From: Rhodobacteraceae bacterium IMCC1909 | Lineage (GTDB): Bacteria > Pseudomonadota > Alphaproteobacteria > Rhodobacterales > Rhodobacteraceae | NCBI GenBank assembly: GCA_030704425.1 | Contig: JAPDHM010000001.1 | Coordinates: forward strand, 1,674,001-1,738,000 | Length of the DNA: 64,000 nt | Reading direction: 5' to 3' | Shown here: one piece after another, positions 1 through 8,360 of the stretch | Position numbering within the stretch: position 1 is the stretch's first letter | How the letters are laid out: each line of letters starts with the position of its first letter | Notes under the pieces: model-generated | Told to the model about the DNA's origin: nothing | What the model saw: the letters and a program-made list of their open reading frames with translations, nothing else | Databases searched by the model: none | Made by a program: the position numbers and the translations under genes

Positions 1-575
1 CGCGCCGAATAGGCGCCCTCCACCAAATTTGATGGCAGGGAAACGGAGGTCGAAAATAAAGTTTGCTCTTGCAGCTGCACCGAACCGGGCAGCATTTGAT
101 AAAGACCCTGCTCTTCACGCACGCGCACCAACGCTTCGGTAAATTGATCTTTATTGTTGGTGCTGGCGGGGACTGTAACTGCACGGATCAACTGGCGCAC
201 CGAGATTTGATGCCACAGATCAGATGCCTCACTGACAACGCGATCAAAGGGCCCGGTGGTGGCGACCGCGTAAAAGCTGGGCGCCAAATCGACATCAAAA
301 GCCTCAACATTTACCCAAATCCCCAAGCGTTTGTCCTTACGGCGCACCGTAACCGGGTCGCGTGGACTGGCAATGGTGACAACAACATCGAGATCACCGG
401 CCGAACTGGCCGCTGTTTCATGTTTTAGGGCACCGAAGATTAAGATCTCCGATCCATTAAAAAACGCCGTGATGCCGATTTCGTTTTTCGACATGCCGAG
501 AACGATGTCCTGTGCCGAAACCGGGCCAGCCAAGGTCAGAATCACGAGAAAAACTCTTGCGAAAAAACCTTGCAT
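1..575 (-). CDS. TIGR02186 family transmembrane protein (3' end outside window)
   Basis: The reading frame opens at ATG 575 and runs without a stop off the window edge (191 codons seen). The N-terminus is a signal peptide: basic start, hydrophobic core LVILTLAG, then VSAQ near the cleavage site. The mature part begins DIVLGMSKNEIGITAFFNG and is rich in beta-type segments. This matches the alphaproteobacterial family TIGR02186, whose members are exported, usually carry a C-terminal membrane helix (not visible here), and have no defined function. The start overlaps the TGA of the upstream TauE/SafE gene by one base (TGATG), so the two are probably translationally coupled and may act together at the membrane. 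Family assignment rests on recognition of the N-terminal sequence and the TauE neighbour. Confidence 0.8.
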   Translation of the reverse strand, partial: MQGFFARVFLVILTLAGPVSAQDIVLGMSKNEIGITAFFNGSEILIFGALKHETAASSAGDLDVVVTIASPRDPVTVRRKDKRLGIWVNVEAFDVDLAPSFYAVATTGPFDRVVSEASDLWHQISVRQLIRAVTVPASTNNKDQFTEALVRVREEQGLYQMLPGSVQLQEQTLFSTSVSLPSNLVEGAYSA

Positions 576-1492
576 CAATGGCCTCCCGCAACACCGAGGC
601 TGAACAGCTCGGCGGGTTCCACAATCAGGTCAAACGCCAGCTTGGCGCAAACAAGTAGCACCATGAGCGCAAGAAGGATGCGCAGCTGCTCTGATTTGAG
701 CTTGGCGCCAATCATCGTTCCGAATTGCGCGCCGATCACCCCTCCGATCAAGAGCAATACCGCCAGCACCATATCCACCGTGTAATTGGTGGTGGCGTGC
801 AGCATAGTGGTAAACGCCGTCACGAAAATGATCTGAAACAGCGATGTGCCCACCACAACTTTTGTTGGCATACCCAGCAGGTAAATCATCGCCGGAACCA
901 TCACAAAACCACCGCCCACGCCCATGATCGCCGCCAAGACCCCAACGGCAACGCCGACAACGATGGGTGGGATTATGGAGATGTACAGACCCGACACCTG
1001 GAACCGCATTTTAAACGGCAAAGCATGCACTAAACCGCGTTTTTTGCGCGACTTGACCACGGCCACTTGTTTCGATTTGCGGAGCGCGCGCAGGCTTTCG
1101 GCGAACATCAAGCTGCCAACGACCCCCAAAAACAGCACATAACACAATTTAACCAGGAGATCGACTTGGCCCAAACTTTTGAGGTGATTGAACACAACCA
1201 CCCCAAGCGCAGCACCGACCAACCCGCCGATGAGCAGCACACCGCCCATTTTGAAATCCACCGTCTTACGTTTCACATGCGCCAACACGCCCGAAAACGA
1301 AGAGGCCACGATTTGATTGGCTTCGGTCGCAACGGCCACCGCAGGGGGGATGCCTATAAAAAACAAAAGTGGTGTCATCAAGAAGCCACCGCCAACGCCA
1401 AACATGCCAGACAGGATCCCAACCATCCCGCCGAGACCCAGCAGGAGAAAAGCGTTAACCGAGACTTCAGCAATGGGCAGATAGATATACAT
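575..1492 (-). CDS. TauE/SafE family sulfite/anion exporter
   Basis: A 305-residue, very hydrophobic protein with the internal duplication of the TauE/SafE (DUF81) family: glycine-rich motif GMFGVGGGFLMTP near residue 30 and a second copy, AAIMGVGGGFVMVP, near residue 190. Each is followed by several membrane segments. A basic cytoplasmic stretch (LRALRKSKQ...KSRKKRG) separates the two halves. Family members export sulfite or other sulfonate-derived anions, or take up related solutes. The gene is coupled to the TIGR02186 gene. The DHPS cluster at 52-56 kb could release sulfite, but a link to this exporter is inference because the loci are far apart. No strong ribosome site is seen before ATG 1492; the N-terminus agrees with roseobacter homologues. 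Confidence 0.88.
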   Translation of the reverse strand: MYIYLPIAEVSVNAFLLLGLGGMVGILSGMFGVGGGFLMTPLLFFIGIPPAVAVATEANQIVASSFSGVLAHVKRKTVDFKMGGVLLIGGLVGAALGVVVFNHLKSLGQVDLLVKLCYVLFLGVVGSLMFAESLRALRKSKQVAVVKSRKKRGLVHALPFKMRFQVSGLYISIIPPIVVGVAVGVLAAIMGVGGGFVMVPAMIYLLGMPTKVVVGTSLFQIIFVTAFTTMLHATTNYTVDMVLAVLLLIGGVIGAQFGTMIGAKLKSEQLRILLALMVLLVCAKLAFDLIVEPAELFSLGVAGGH

Positions 1493-1600
1493 GGCGCCGC
1501 ATAGCCCTAACGCTGGTCTCCGGCAAGGGCTTGCAAGGGCGCGGTGCGAAATCTGCGCTCAAAACGCGCATTTGGCCTTATCATCACCTAAAATTTGGCC

Positions 1601-2740
1601 TTATTTTTCTTTGACGTAAGCCACCCCACCAGAACGGGGCGGAATCGCCTTGCCGACGAAGCCTGCGAGGACCACGACAGTCAGCACATAGGGCAGCGAT
1701 TGGATGAAAACCACCGGGATCTTGATCATACTGTCCAGACCTGCGCTCAAATTGCTCAGGGTTATCAAGGTTGCCACAATCGCAAGCCCCAAGCCCAGAC
1801 CTCCCAAAACGATGCGATCAAGCAAGGTTTTGTTTCGCACATAGGCGAAAAGGCCACATCCAAGCGCCAAAAGCACCCCGCTCATCACCCAAGCCGGCAG
1901 GAGGATGTTTTGGAAGCGGTTGTCGACCGCAAAGAAAAACCCAAACAACAAACACGCACCCAGCGCATACCATGGCCGCCACTTGGCGAAGATCAAAGCA
2001 GCCAGAGCGATGAACCCACGGCCAGCAGACATATCTTTGACAAAACCGGCTTGCAAAGCCGTGGCCATATAGGCTCCAGCAATCCCACATAAAATTCCGC
2101 AGATACAAACCGCGGCGTAACGCAGACCCACAACAGAGATCCCCGCCGTATCCACCGCAGCCGGGTTTTCTCCTACAGCGCGCAAGCGCAAGCCAAAGCG
2201 AGTTTTATATAAAACAAACCAAGTCAATGGCACCATCAAAAGCGCCACATAGACCAGCAAGGAATGCCCTGAAAACAGCTCGGAATAGAGCTGCATAAAA
2301 GGCCCAGCCTGCGAAATTTCTTTCGCCGGCACGGCACCAGGCAGGTTGAGGGGTTCAAAACGTCCGCCAGAGAGGAGCGGCGGCGTGCGCCCGCCTTGCC
2401 CAAACCAATCTTGCGAAATCACCACCGTTAATCCGGCGGCCAAAAAGTTGATTGCAACGCCAGAAATGATTTGATCGCCGCGCAGGGTGATCGAGGCTAG
2501 CCCATGAATGGCAGACAGCAAAAGCGAGGCGCCAATCCCAGCCAAAAGCCCCAACCAGACCGATCCAGTTGTCGCGGCAATCGCCGCCGATAAGAAAGCC
2601 GCTGCCAGCATTTTTCCTTCAAGACCAATATCAAAAATACCAGCCCGCTCCGAAAACAATCCAGCAAGGCAGGCCAGTAGCAGCGGCGTGGCCAAACGCA
2701 GGGAGCTGTCTAAAACTTGTAAGAGCGTGAGAAAATCCAT
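1601..2740 (-). CDS. BMP-type ABC transporter inner-membrane permease (second permease)
   Basis: A 379-residue integral membrane protein of the BPD_transp_2 permease family. The diagnostic segment near the N-terminus is ERAGIFDIGLEGKMLAAAF, followed by repeated hydrophobic helices. A later block, TRFGLRLRAVGENPAAVDTAG, is the cytoplasmic EAA-like coupling region that docks on the ATPase. It is the last gene of a four-gene unit (binding protein, ATPase, permease, permease) and begins 5 bp after the first permease ends. At about 380 residues it is longer than many relatives of 300-330, with extra C-terminal helices and a basic tail. Such systems import nucleosides or purines; the exact substrate cannot be read from the sequence. 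Confidence 0.88.
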   Translation of the reverse strand: MDFLTLLQVLDSSLRLATPLLLACLAGLFSERAGIFDIGLEGKMLAAAFLSAAIAATTGSVWLGLLAGIGASLLLSAIHGLASITLRGDQIISGVAINFLAAGLTVVISQDWFGQGGRTPPLLSGGRFEPLNLPGAVPAKEISQAGPFMQLYSELFSGHSLLVYVALLMVPLTWFVLYKTRFGLRLRAVGENPAAVDTAGISVVGLRYAAVCICGILCGIAGAYMATALQAGFVKDMSAGRGFIALAALIFAKWRPWYALGACLLFGFFFAVDNRFQNILLPAWVMSGVLLALGCGLFAYVRNKTLLDRIVLGGLGLGLAIVATLITLSNLSAGLDSMIKIPVVFIQSLPYVLTVVVLAGFVGKAIPPRSGGVAYVKEK

Positions 2741-2745
2741 AGCCT

Positions 2746-3843
2746 CTACCCTCTTTGCCGCAGGCTTAAAAACAAGCGCTCAAGCGGGCCTCGAACCATT
2801 AAGCTCAGAGCGCCAGTGAACAAAATCACCAAGGCCTGGATCACCACAATCAACTCCCGCGGAATTTTCGTCCAGAGCGCCAACTCCGCGCCGCCTTGGT
2901 ACAAAAAGCCAAAAAGCAATGCGGCAAGCAACACCCCAAGTGGGTGACTGCGACCCATCAAGGCCACAGCGATACCGATAAAGCCAGCCCCTTCGGTGAA
3001 GTTCAAAATCAACCGCTCACTTTCACCCTGCGTTGTATTGATGGCCATCATGCCTGACAAAGCGCCCGATATCATCATGGCCACCATGATGATTTTCACC
3101 GAGCCAATCCCTGCATAGCGCGCTGCAGGTTCAGATTTTCCCATAGCGCGAATTTCATAGCCCAGAGGCGTGCGCCAAATTAAAAACCAAACCAAAACAC
3201 AGGCCACCAATGCGAGGAAAAAGCTCACATTCGCCGGGGCAGCGCGAAACATTTTTTCAAATCCCATGAGACTGGCCATATCCTCAAAGGTTGGCAAATG
3301 GGTGCTGGCTGGGAAGTTTGCTGTGGCCGGATCCATGCTGCCCTTAGGCTTTAGCGCACCAACCAAGAAAAAATTTAAAACGCCTGCCGCAATGAAATTG
3401 AACATGATGGTTGTGATGACGATGTGACTGCCGCGTTTGGCCTGCAAATAGGCCGGCAGCCCAGCCCAGATCATACCAAAGACGGCTGCACCAAGTGAGG
3501 CGCCAATGATTGCAAAGCTCCAATGCGGCCATGGGATGAACAGGCAGACCAGCGCCACACCAAGTCCGCCCATCATTGCTTGCCCTTCACCGCCAATGTT
3601 GAATAAGGCGGCGTGAAACGCCACAGAGACCGCAAGCCCAGTGAAGATAAAGTTGGTGGTGTAATAGAGCATATAGCCCCATCCCGAAGATCGCAGCAGC
3701 GTGCCCTCGATCATAAGCTTAAGCGCGGCAACAGGGCTTTCACCGATGGCCAAGATCAATAAAGCCGACAAAAGCGCTGCGATGATCAGCGAAATCAGAG
3801 GGACAAGAACCACATCAGCCCATTTTGGCATTACATCCATCAT
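2746..3843 (-). CDS. BMP-type ABC transporter inner-membrane permease (first permease)
   Basis: A 365-residue permease of the BPD_transp_2 family. Visible hallmarks are the segment FHAALFNIGGEGQAMMGGLG (residues about 77-96) and the coupling block TPLGYEIRAMGKSEPAARYAG in the second half. Around nine hydrophobic segments surround them. It lies 37 bp downstream of the ATPase gene and 5 bp upstream of the second permease, so the two would form the heterodimeric membrane channel of one importer. The start ATG at 3843 gives MMDVMPKWADV; a second ATG one codon later is equally possible. Nothing is truncated. Confidence 0.88.
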   Translation of the reverse strand: MMDVMPKWADVVLVPLISLIIAALLSALLILAIGESPVAALKLMIEGTLLRSSGWGYMLYYTTNFIFTGLAVSVAFHAALFNIGGEGQAMMGGLGVALVCLFIPWPHWSFAIIGASLGAAVFGMIWAGLPAYLQAKRGSHIVITTIMFNFIAAGVLNFFLVGALKPKGSMDPATANFPASTHLPTFEDMASLMGFEKMFRAAPANVSFFLALVACVLVWFLIWRTPLGYEIRAMGKSEPAARYAGIGSVKIIMVAMMISGALSGMMAINTTQGESERLILNFTEGAGFIGIAVALMGRSHPLGVLLAALLFGFLYQGGAELALWTKIPRELIVVIQALVILFTGALSLMVRGPLERLFLSLRQRG

Positions 3844-3880
3844 TGCGCTCCACAGTTTTGCACGGCAGTTTGGCTTAGAC

Positions 3881-5419
3881 TCACGAGGAGGCCTCCCCTG
3901 TCACACCGGCCATTAAAAGGCCAAGCTCTTTTTCATTGGTTTTCGCCGGATCACGTTCGCCCATTATCTGGCCGTCAAACATCACCGCGACGCGGTCAGA
4001 GAGCGAGAGAATTTCGTCAAGCTCCACAGAAACCAGCAAGATCGCCTTGCCCTGATCGCGCAGCGCAACAATTTGTTGATGGATAAATTCAATCGCGCCA
4101 ATATCGACCCCGCGCGTGGGTTGTCCGATCAAAAGCAGGTCGGGATTGCGCTCAATCTCACGCGCAAGAACAATCTTCTGTTGATTGCCACCAGAGAAGT
4201 TTTGAGCCGTCAAATTAGGATTGGGCGGGCGTACATCGAAGCGTTGCATTTTCGCAGCAGTCTCCGCCTTGATCGCCGCGTTGTCCATAAAAAAGCGATT
4301 GGACTGGTGCGCCGGATCGCGGTGATAGCCGAACACAGCGTTTTCCCAGGCCGTAAAGTCCATGATCAGACCTTCGCGTTGGCGATCCTCGGGCACATGG
4401 GCAATGCCATTGGCCCGCCTGGATTGTCCATCGCTATCCGCGCCCGTCAAATCCAAGGCAGCGCCGTTCACTTTCACCGAGCCCGTGGCGCTTTGGTAGC
4501 CCCCCAGAACTTCCAGCAATTCGGACTGCCCATTGCCGGCCACCCCAGCAATGCCAAGAATTTCACCAGCACGCAGCGAAAGGCTCACATCCGTCAACCG
4601 CGTGACCCCGGCATCATCCACCACATTCAGGTCGGTGATCTCCAGCACGTGTTGTTTTGGTTGAGCAGGCGCTTTATCGACCCGCAGCAAGACCTTCCGC
4701 CCGACCATCAACTCCGCCAAGTTTTCAGGGCTGGTTTGCGAGGTCTTCACTGTCGCCGTCATCTCACCGCGCCGCATCACGCTGACCGTGTCGGTGATAT
4801 CCATAATCTCCCGCAATTTATGGGTGATGAGAATGATGGTTTTACCTTCTTCGCGCAGGCGCCGCAAAATACGAAACAACTGATCGGCTTCCGTCGGGGT
4901 CAAAACCCCGGTGGGTTCATCTAAGATCAATATATTGGCCCGGCGATACAACGCTTTGAGGATCTCGACCCGCTGCTGCATGCCCACGCCGATCTCCTCG
5001 ATCACCGCATCAGGATCCACATTTAGCTCGTATTCCGCCGCCAGTTCGGCCAATTCCGCCCGCGCCTTGCGCAGAGAGGGCGCCAAAAACGCCCCGCTTT
5101 CCGCACCCAGGACAATATTCTCAAGTACGGTAAAATTTTCAACCAGTTTAAAGTGCTGGAACACCATGCCGATGCCTGCCAAAATCGCAGCCTGGCTGTC
5201 TGGGATCGCTGTTTTTTGACCCGAGATAAAGATTTCCCCCGCGTCAGCTTTGTAAAATCCATAAAGGATTGACATCAGTGTTGATTTGCCTGCTCCATTC
5301 TCGCCGATAATGCCGTGAATGGTTCCAGGCATGACACGGATTGAGATGTCTTTATTGGCCTGCACGGGCCCAAAGGCCTTGGAAATACCCTTTAATTCAA
5401 TCGCTGGCTGGCTCATCAA
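3881..5419 (-). CDS. BMP-type ABC transporter duplicated ATP-binding protein
   Basis: A 512-residue protein with two fused ABC ATPase domains, as in nucleoside (BmpC/NupA-like) and sugar importers. Domain 1 has Walker A GENGAGKST at residues 39-47 and a Walker B reading ILILDEPTGVLTP. Domain 2 has the degenerate P-loop GVAGNGQSE, the signature SGGNQQKIVLAREI, and GQPTRGVDIGAIEFIHQQI in place of a standard Walker B and D loop. The altered second domain is normal for this family. It would power the two permeases encoded downstream. A strong stem-loop separates it from the binding-protein gene upstream, which would let the binding protein be made in excess. Confidence 0.92.
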   Translation of the reverse strand: MMSQPAIELKGISKAFGPVQANKDISIRVMPGTIHGIIGENGAGKSTLMSILYGFYKADAGEIFISGQKTAIPDSQAAILAGIGMVFQHFKLVENFTVLENIVLGAESGAFLAPSLRKARAELAELAAEYELNVDPDAVIEEIGVGMQQRVEILKALYRRANILILDEPTGVLTPTEADQLFRILRRLREEGKTIILITHKLREIMDITDTVSVMRRGEMTATVKTSQTSPENLAELMVGRKVLLRVDKAPAQPKQHVLEITDLNVVDDAGVTRLTDVSLSLRAGEILGIAGVAGNGQSELLEVLGGYQSATGSVKVNGAALDLTGADSDGQSRRANGIAHVPEDRQREGLIMDFTAWENAVFGYHRDPAHQSNRFFMDNAAIKAETAAKMQRFDVRPPNPNLTAQNFSGGNQQKIVLAREIERNPDLLLIGQPTRGVDIGAIEFIHQQIVALRDQGKAILLVSVELDEILSLSDRVAVMFDGQIMGERDPAKTNEKELGLLMAGVTGEASS

Positions 5420-5436
5420 AATCCCTTTGTCAACAA

Positions 5437-5464
5437 AGGCCGCGCCAACTTAATGGCGCGGCCT
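5437..5464 (-). terminator. Intercistronic stem-loop between binding protein and ATPase genes
   Basis: A perfect 11-bp inverted repeat, AGGCCGCGCCA with TGGCGCGGCCT, separated by 6 bases. On the minus strand it follows the binding-protein stop codon at 5492 and is not followed by a T-run. It is therefore better read as an RNA-stabilising or partial attenuation structure than as a full intrinsic terminator. Such structures are common after the binding-protein gene of ABC operons. Confidence 0.7.
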
Positions 5465-5491
5465 CCTAATTTTGGCCTGTTCGCAGGTCCT

Positions 5492-6490
5492 TTAGAAGGA
5501 CAATGCGGGGCAGGTTTCGTCAGACGTATAATCATGCACGGACAATGTACCGGCCGTAATGGCTGACGCCGCCGCATCCACAGCGCTTTGCATATCTGCA
5601 GACACCAAAGACGCGTTAAACTCATCCAAGGCATAACCGACGCCACCGTTTGCTATACCCATTTGGAAATTGCCTGTTTTAAGCGCATCGCCTTGGCTGA
5701 AGGCTTCGTAAACCGCATTGTCCACGCGCTTGAGCATGGAGGTCAAAACCTTACCCGGGTGCATATAGTTTTGGTTGCTGTCGACACCGATGGACAAAAT
5801 ACCCTCATCAGACGCTGTTTGCAGAACGCCAACGCCTGTACCACCAGCCGCGGCAAAGACCACATCCGCACCTTGGCTGATCTGCGCTTTGGTAAGCTCA
5901 GAGCCTTTAACCGGATCATTCCATGCGGCCGGAGTTGTACCGGTCATATTGGCAATGATTGTAGCATCCGCGTTGACCGCCTTTACGCCCTGCGCAAAGC
6001 CACATCCGAAGCGGCGGATCAATGGGATATCCATGCCACCAACAAAGCCGACCGTGCCCGTTGCCGAGGCTTGAGCGGCCAGCATGCCAACAAGATAGGA
6101 GCCTTCGTGCTCGTTAAAACCGATGCCGCGTACGTTGGGCATGCTCAACCAGTTGACATCGATAACGGCAAATTTTGTATCAGGATAATCTGGCGCCACT
6201 TTGCTCAGGGCATCGGCAAAGGCAAAACCAGCCATGACGATCGGGTTGGAGCCAGCTTCAGCAAAGCGCCGCAAAGCTTGCTCGCGCTGGGCTTCATTTT
6301 GCAGCTCAATCTCGCGGAAAGATCCACCAGTTTCATCGGCCCAGCGCTGCGCGCCCTGGAAAGCAGCTTCGTTGAATGATTTGTCAAATTTTCCACCAAG
6401 ATCAAAGATAATAGCGGGGTCGGCCAATGCAGCGGTGGCGCTCAAAGCCGCAGCAGCAGCGCTGCCAAGAATAGTTTTCATAAAGCTCAT
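5492..6490 (-). CDS. BMP family ABC transporter substrate-binding protein
   Basis: A 332-residue periplasmic protein of the basic-membrane-protein (PnrA/Med-like) family. A signal peptide is clear: MSFMKTILGSAAAAALSATAALA, then mature protein from DPAIIFDLGGKFDKSFN. The DLGGKFDKSFNEAAFQGA block (residues 28-45 of the precursor) is the family's ligand-pocket signature (DxGxxxDxSFN). ATG 6490 was chosen because GGAGA lies 6 bases upstream; an in-frame ATG 30 bases farther upstream lacks such a site. It is the first gene of the importer operon. Known relatives bind purine nucleosides, and no gene of purine degradation is adjacent, so the substrate is inferred only. Confidence 0.9.
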   Translation of the reverse strand: MSFMKTILGSAAAAALSATAALADPAIIFDLGGKFDKSFNEAAFQGAQRWADETGGSFREIELQNEAQREQALRRFAEAGSNPIVMAGFAFADALSKVAPDYPDTKFAVIDVNWLSMPNVRGIGFNEHEGSYLVGMLAAQASATGTVGFVGGMDIPLIRRFGCGFAQGVKAVNADATIIANMTGTTPAAWNDPVKGSELTKAQISQGADVVFAAAGGTGVGVLQTASDEGILSIGVDSNQNYMHPGKVLTSMLKRVDNAVYEAFSQGDALKTGNFQMGIANGGVGYALDEFNASLVSADMQSAVDAAASAITAGTLSVHDYTSDETCPALSF

Positions 6491-6569
6491 AAGAGTCTCC
6501 CATAAATAGCGACAACCCAAGGGACAGAATCCTTCGGGTCAAAAGCAAGCAGATCCATCGATCATGACT

Positions 6570-6600
6570 AAGTTAGCCCGTTCTGCCAAGGGAGCGTCAA
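6570..6600 (-). promoter_or_regulatory. Candidate sigma-70 promoter of the BMP ABC operon
   Basis: On the minus strand TTGACG (6600-6595) is followed after 19 bases by TAACTT (6575-6570), about 80 bases upstream of the binding-protein start. The -35 is close to consensus, but the spacing is long and the -10 weak. I saw no purine-riboswitch-like fold in the leader. Confidence 0.35.
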
Positions 6601-6675
6601 TATAAATTTATCTTTTTATTAAGAAAATCACAGTTGAAACCTGAAAGCTCCCCGAGGGATTCAAAAATAAGCAAC

Positions 6676-7107
6676 TTAAGTCAGTGATTTACGAAGGATC
6701 AGCGCGTCGCATTTCGTGCCGTCGCGCCGCTGATAGTAGCCTGATCGGCGGCCGACCTGCTCAAATTCTAAGCTTTTATAGAGCCCAAGGGCCGGCACAT
6801 TGTCCGCGGCCACTTCCAAAAAAACGGAGCGCGCGCCCAAAACTGCCGACGGCTCAAAAAGCGACAGCATCACTTGCCGCGCCAAACCCCGCCTTTGCGC
6901 CTCTACGGCGCAGGCAACAGTGAGGATTTCAAGCTCATCAAGGACCAAACGTCCCATCGCAAAACAGCCCGGAACCGCGCTCACATGCACGCCAGGCTGC
7001 ATCATAAGATGTTGAAACTCATCTTCGGACCACGGGCGCGCATTGACAAGGGCAGAGCGGTGAATCCGCGCGAGACCTGCGGCCAAAACAGGCGAGTTAG
7101 GCGGCAA
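6676..7107 (-). CDS. rimI: Ribosomal-protein-alanine N-acetyltransferase
   Basis: A 143-residue GNAT acetyltransferase. The acetyl-CoA-binding motif A is visible as VEAQRRGLARQVM (the Q/RxxGxG/A loop) near residues 68-80. The C-terminal part has ALGLYKSLEFEQVGRRSGYY, typical of RimI, which acetylates the N-terminal alanine of ribosomal protein S18. The start overlaps the end of the nifU-like gene by 11 bp. In many relatives tsaB lies between a nifU-like gene and rimI; here there is no room for it. RimI is the best family match but a generic GNAT cannot be excluded. Confidence 0.8.
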   Translation of the reverse strand: MPPNSPVLAAGLARIHRSALVNARPWSEDEFQHLMMQPGVHVSAVPGCFAMGRLVLDELEILTVACAVEAQRRGLARQVMLSLFEPSAVLGARSVFLEVAADNVPALGLYKSLEFEQVGRRSGYYQRRDGTKCDALILRKSLT

Positions 7108-7660
7108 CAGGGCGCACTTCGACCACTTCCGGGATATAATGGCGCAGCAAATTCTCTATGCCCATTTTAAGCGTCAGAGTGGACGAGGGGCAACCAGCAC
7201 AAGCGCCTTTCATATGCAGGTAAACGATGCCTCGATCAAAACCGTGAAAGGTGATATCGCCACCATCTTGCGCCACCGCCGGGCGCACGCGTGTGTCCAA
7301 AAGCTCTTTGATCTGCACCACAATGGATTCATCGGCGGCATCATAATCGCCCTGCGCGACTGCGCCAGATTGACCTTCTGACAGCACAGGCGCGCCAGAT
7401 TGGAAATGCTCCATAATCGCGCCCAACAAAGCCGGCTTAATATGATCCCACTCCATGTCATCCGTTTTGGTCACCGTGACAAAATCAGAGCCCAAAAACA
7501 CACCCGTCGTGCCGGCAACTGCAAACAATCGCTGCGCCAAGGGGCTGGCAGAGGCGCTCTCAGCCGATGGGAAATCCGCCGTGCCCATGTCCATGACAGA
7601 TTGCCCAGGCAAAAATTTCAGCGTTGCAGGGTTTGGGGTACTCTCGGTTTGAATGAACAT
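7097..7660 (-). CDS. NifU family Fe-S scaffold/carrier protein
   Basis: A 187-residue protein with two domains. The N-terminal Nfu_N domain begins MFIQTESTPNPATLKFLPG. The C-terminal NifU domain carries the cluster-binding CxxC in GACAGCPSSTLTLKMGIEN. Proteins of this build bind a [4Fe-4S] cluster between two subunits and deliver it to target enzymes. ATG 7660 was chosen over an upstream ATG because GGAAGG precedes it by 7 bases and the protein then starts exactly like the family. It is followed directly by rimI (11-bp overlap). The stress-protein gene upstream is separated by about 90 bp, so this may be the first gene of its own transcript. Confidence 0.92.
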   Translation of the reverse strand: MFIQTESTPNPATLKFLPGQSVMDMGTADFPSAESASASPLAQRLFAVAGTTGVFLGSDFVTVTKTDDMEWDHIKPALLGAIMEHFQSGAPVLSEGQSGAVAQGDYDAADESIVVQIKELLDTRVRPAVAQDGGDITFHGFDRGIVYLHMKGACAGCPSSTLTLKMGIENLLRHYIPEVVEVRPVAA

Positions 7661-7748
7661 GAAGCTGCCTTCCGGTTGTCGTGCCGCAAATATGTGCTGC
7701 GGACCGTTCAATGTCAAGTTTTTAGAATTATTCTAACTATGGGCCACA

Positions 7749-8204
7749 CTAGCTCAAAGCTTCTAATTGTTCTTTGCTTAAAGACCCCGGCACAATCACA
7801 ATCGGCACGTCCAAACTACCGGAAGATTTTGACAATTGGGTTACCAAGGGCCCTGGCCCTTTCCGATCTGTAGCCGCGCCCAACACCAGGATATCCACCT
7901 CGGCATCATCGCGAATTTGCGACAAAATTTCCGGCACGATCTCGCCCTCGCGAATCACCAACTCAGGATCAACCCCGTGTTTCTCGCGCATCCACTTGGC
8001 GAAGACCTCGTAATGCGCCTCAATCCGCTTACGGGCTTCTTCGCGCATAATTTCTCCGACACCGATCCAATGATTGAATTCCTCAGGTGGAATCACCGCG
8101 AGAATTTCAACCCGCGCACCGGTGTTTTGCGCCCGCATGGCCGCAAAGCGCATCGCGTTCAAACATTCCGTGGAATTGTCCAGTACAACCATAAATTTAC
8201 GCAT
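7749..8204 (-). CDS. Universal stress protein (UspA family)
   Basis: A 151-residue single-domain UspA protein. The N-terminal MRKFMVVLDNSTECLNAMRFA gives the first beta strand and the ATP-pocket Asp. The C-terminal half has a glycine-rich nucleotide loop, GAATDRKGPGP followed by SSGSLDVPIVIVPG, matching the Gx2Gx9G(S/T) pattern in modified form. It probably binds ATP and acts in stress survival. ATG 8204 is preceded by GGAGG at 6 bases, so the 57-base longer frame is not used. It lies between trpS and nifU on the same strand, about 156 bp from trpS. Confidence 0.9.
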   Translation of the reverse strand: MRKFMVVLDNSTECLNAMRFAAMRAQNTGARVEILAVIPPEEFNHWIGVGEIMREEARKRIEAHYEVFAKWMREKHGVDPELVIREGEIVPEILSQIRDDAEVDILVLGAATDRKGPGPLVTQLSKSSGSLDVPIVIVPGSLSKEQLEALS

Positions 8205-8360
8205 CACCGGCCTCCATTCGAGCCGCATCATGCCCGGAGCCACGCCCGCCCGCAACGCCAAATTGCGACAGCTATAAAATAATTAACCTATTGCCCCAGG
8301 AGGTTTGCAGCCCAAAGCCCCGGACCCCACGGGCACACACCAGGGCGCAAATTCAGAGCC

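Noticed and set aside
4073-4924. A 283-codon open frame antisense to the ABC ATPase gene
   Set aside because: It mirrors the codon pattern of the ATPase gene on the other strand and has no homology-like motifs or ribosome site. Long antisense frames of this kind recur across the window and were left out.
6491-6675. A purine riboswitch before the BMP binding-protein gene
   Set aside because: The leader lacks the paired loop sequences of purine riboswitches; only an ordinary promoter-like pair was found.
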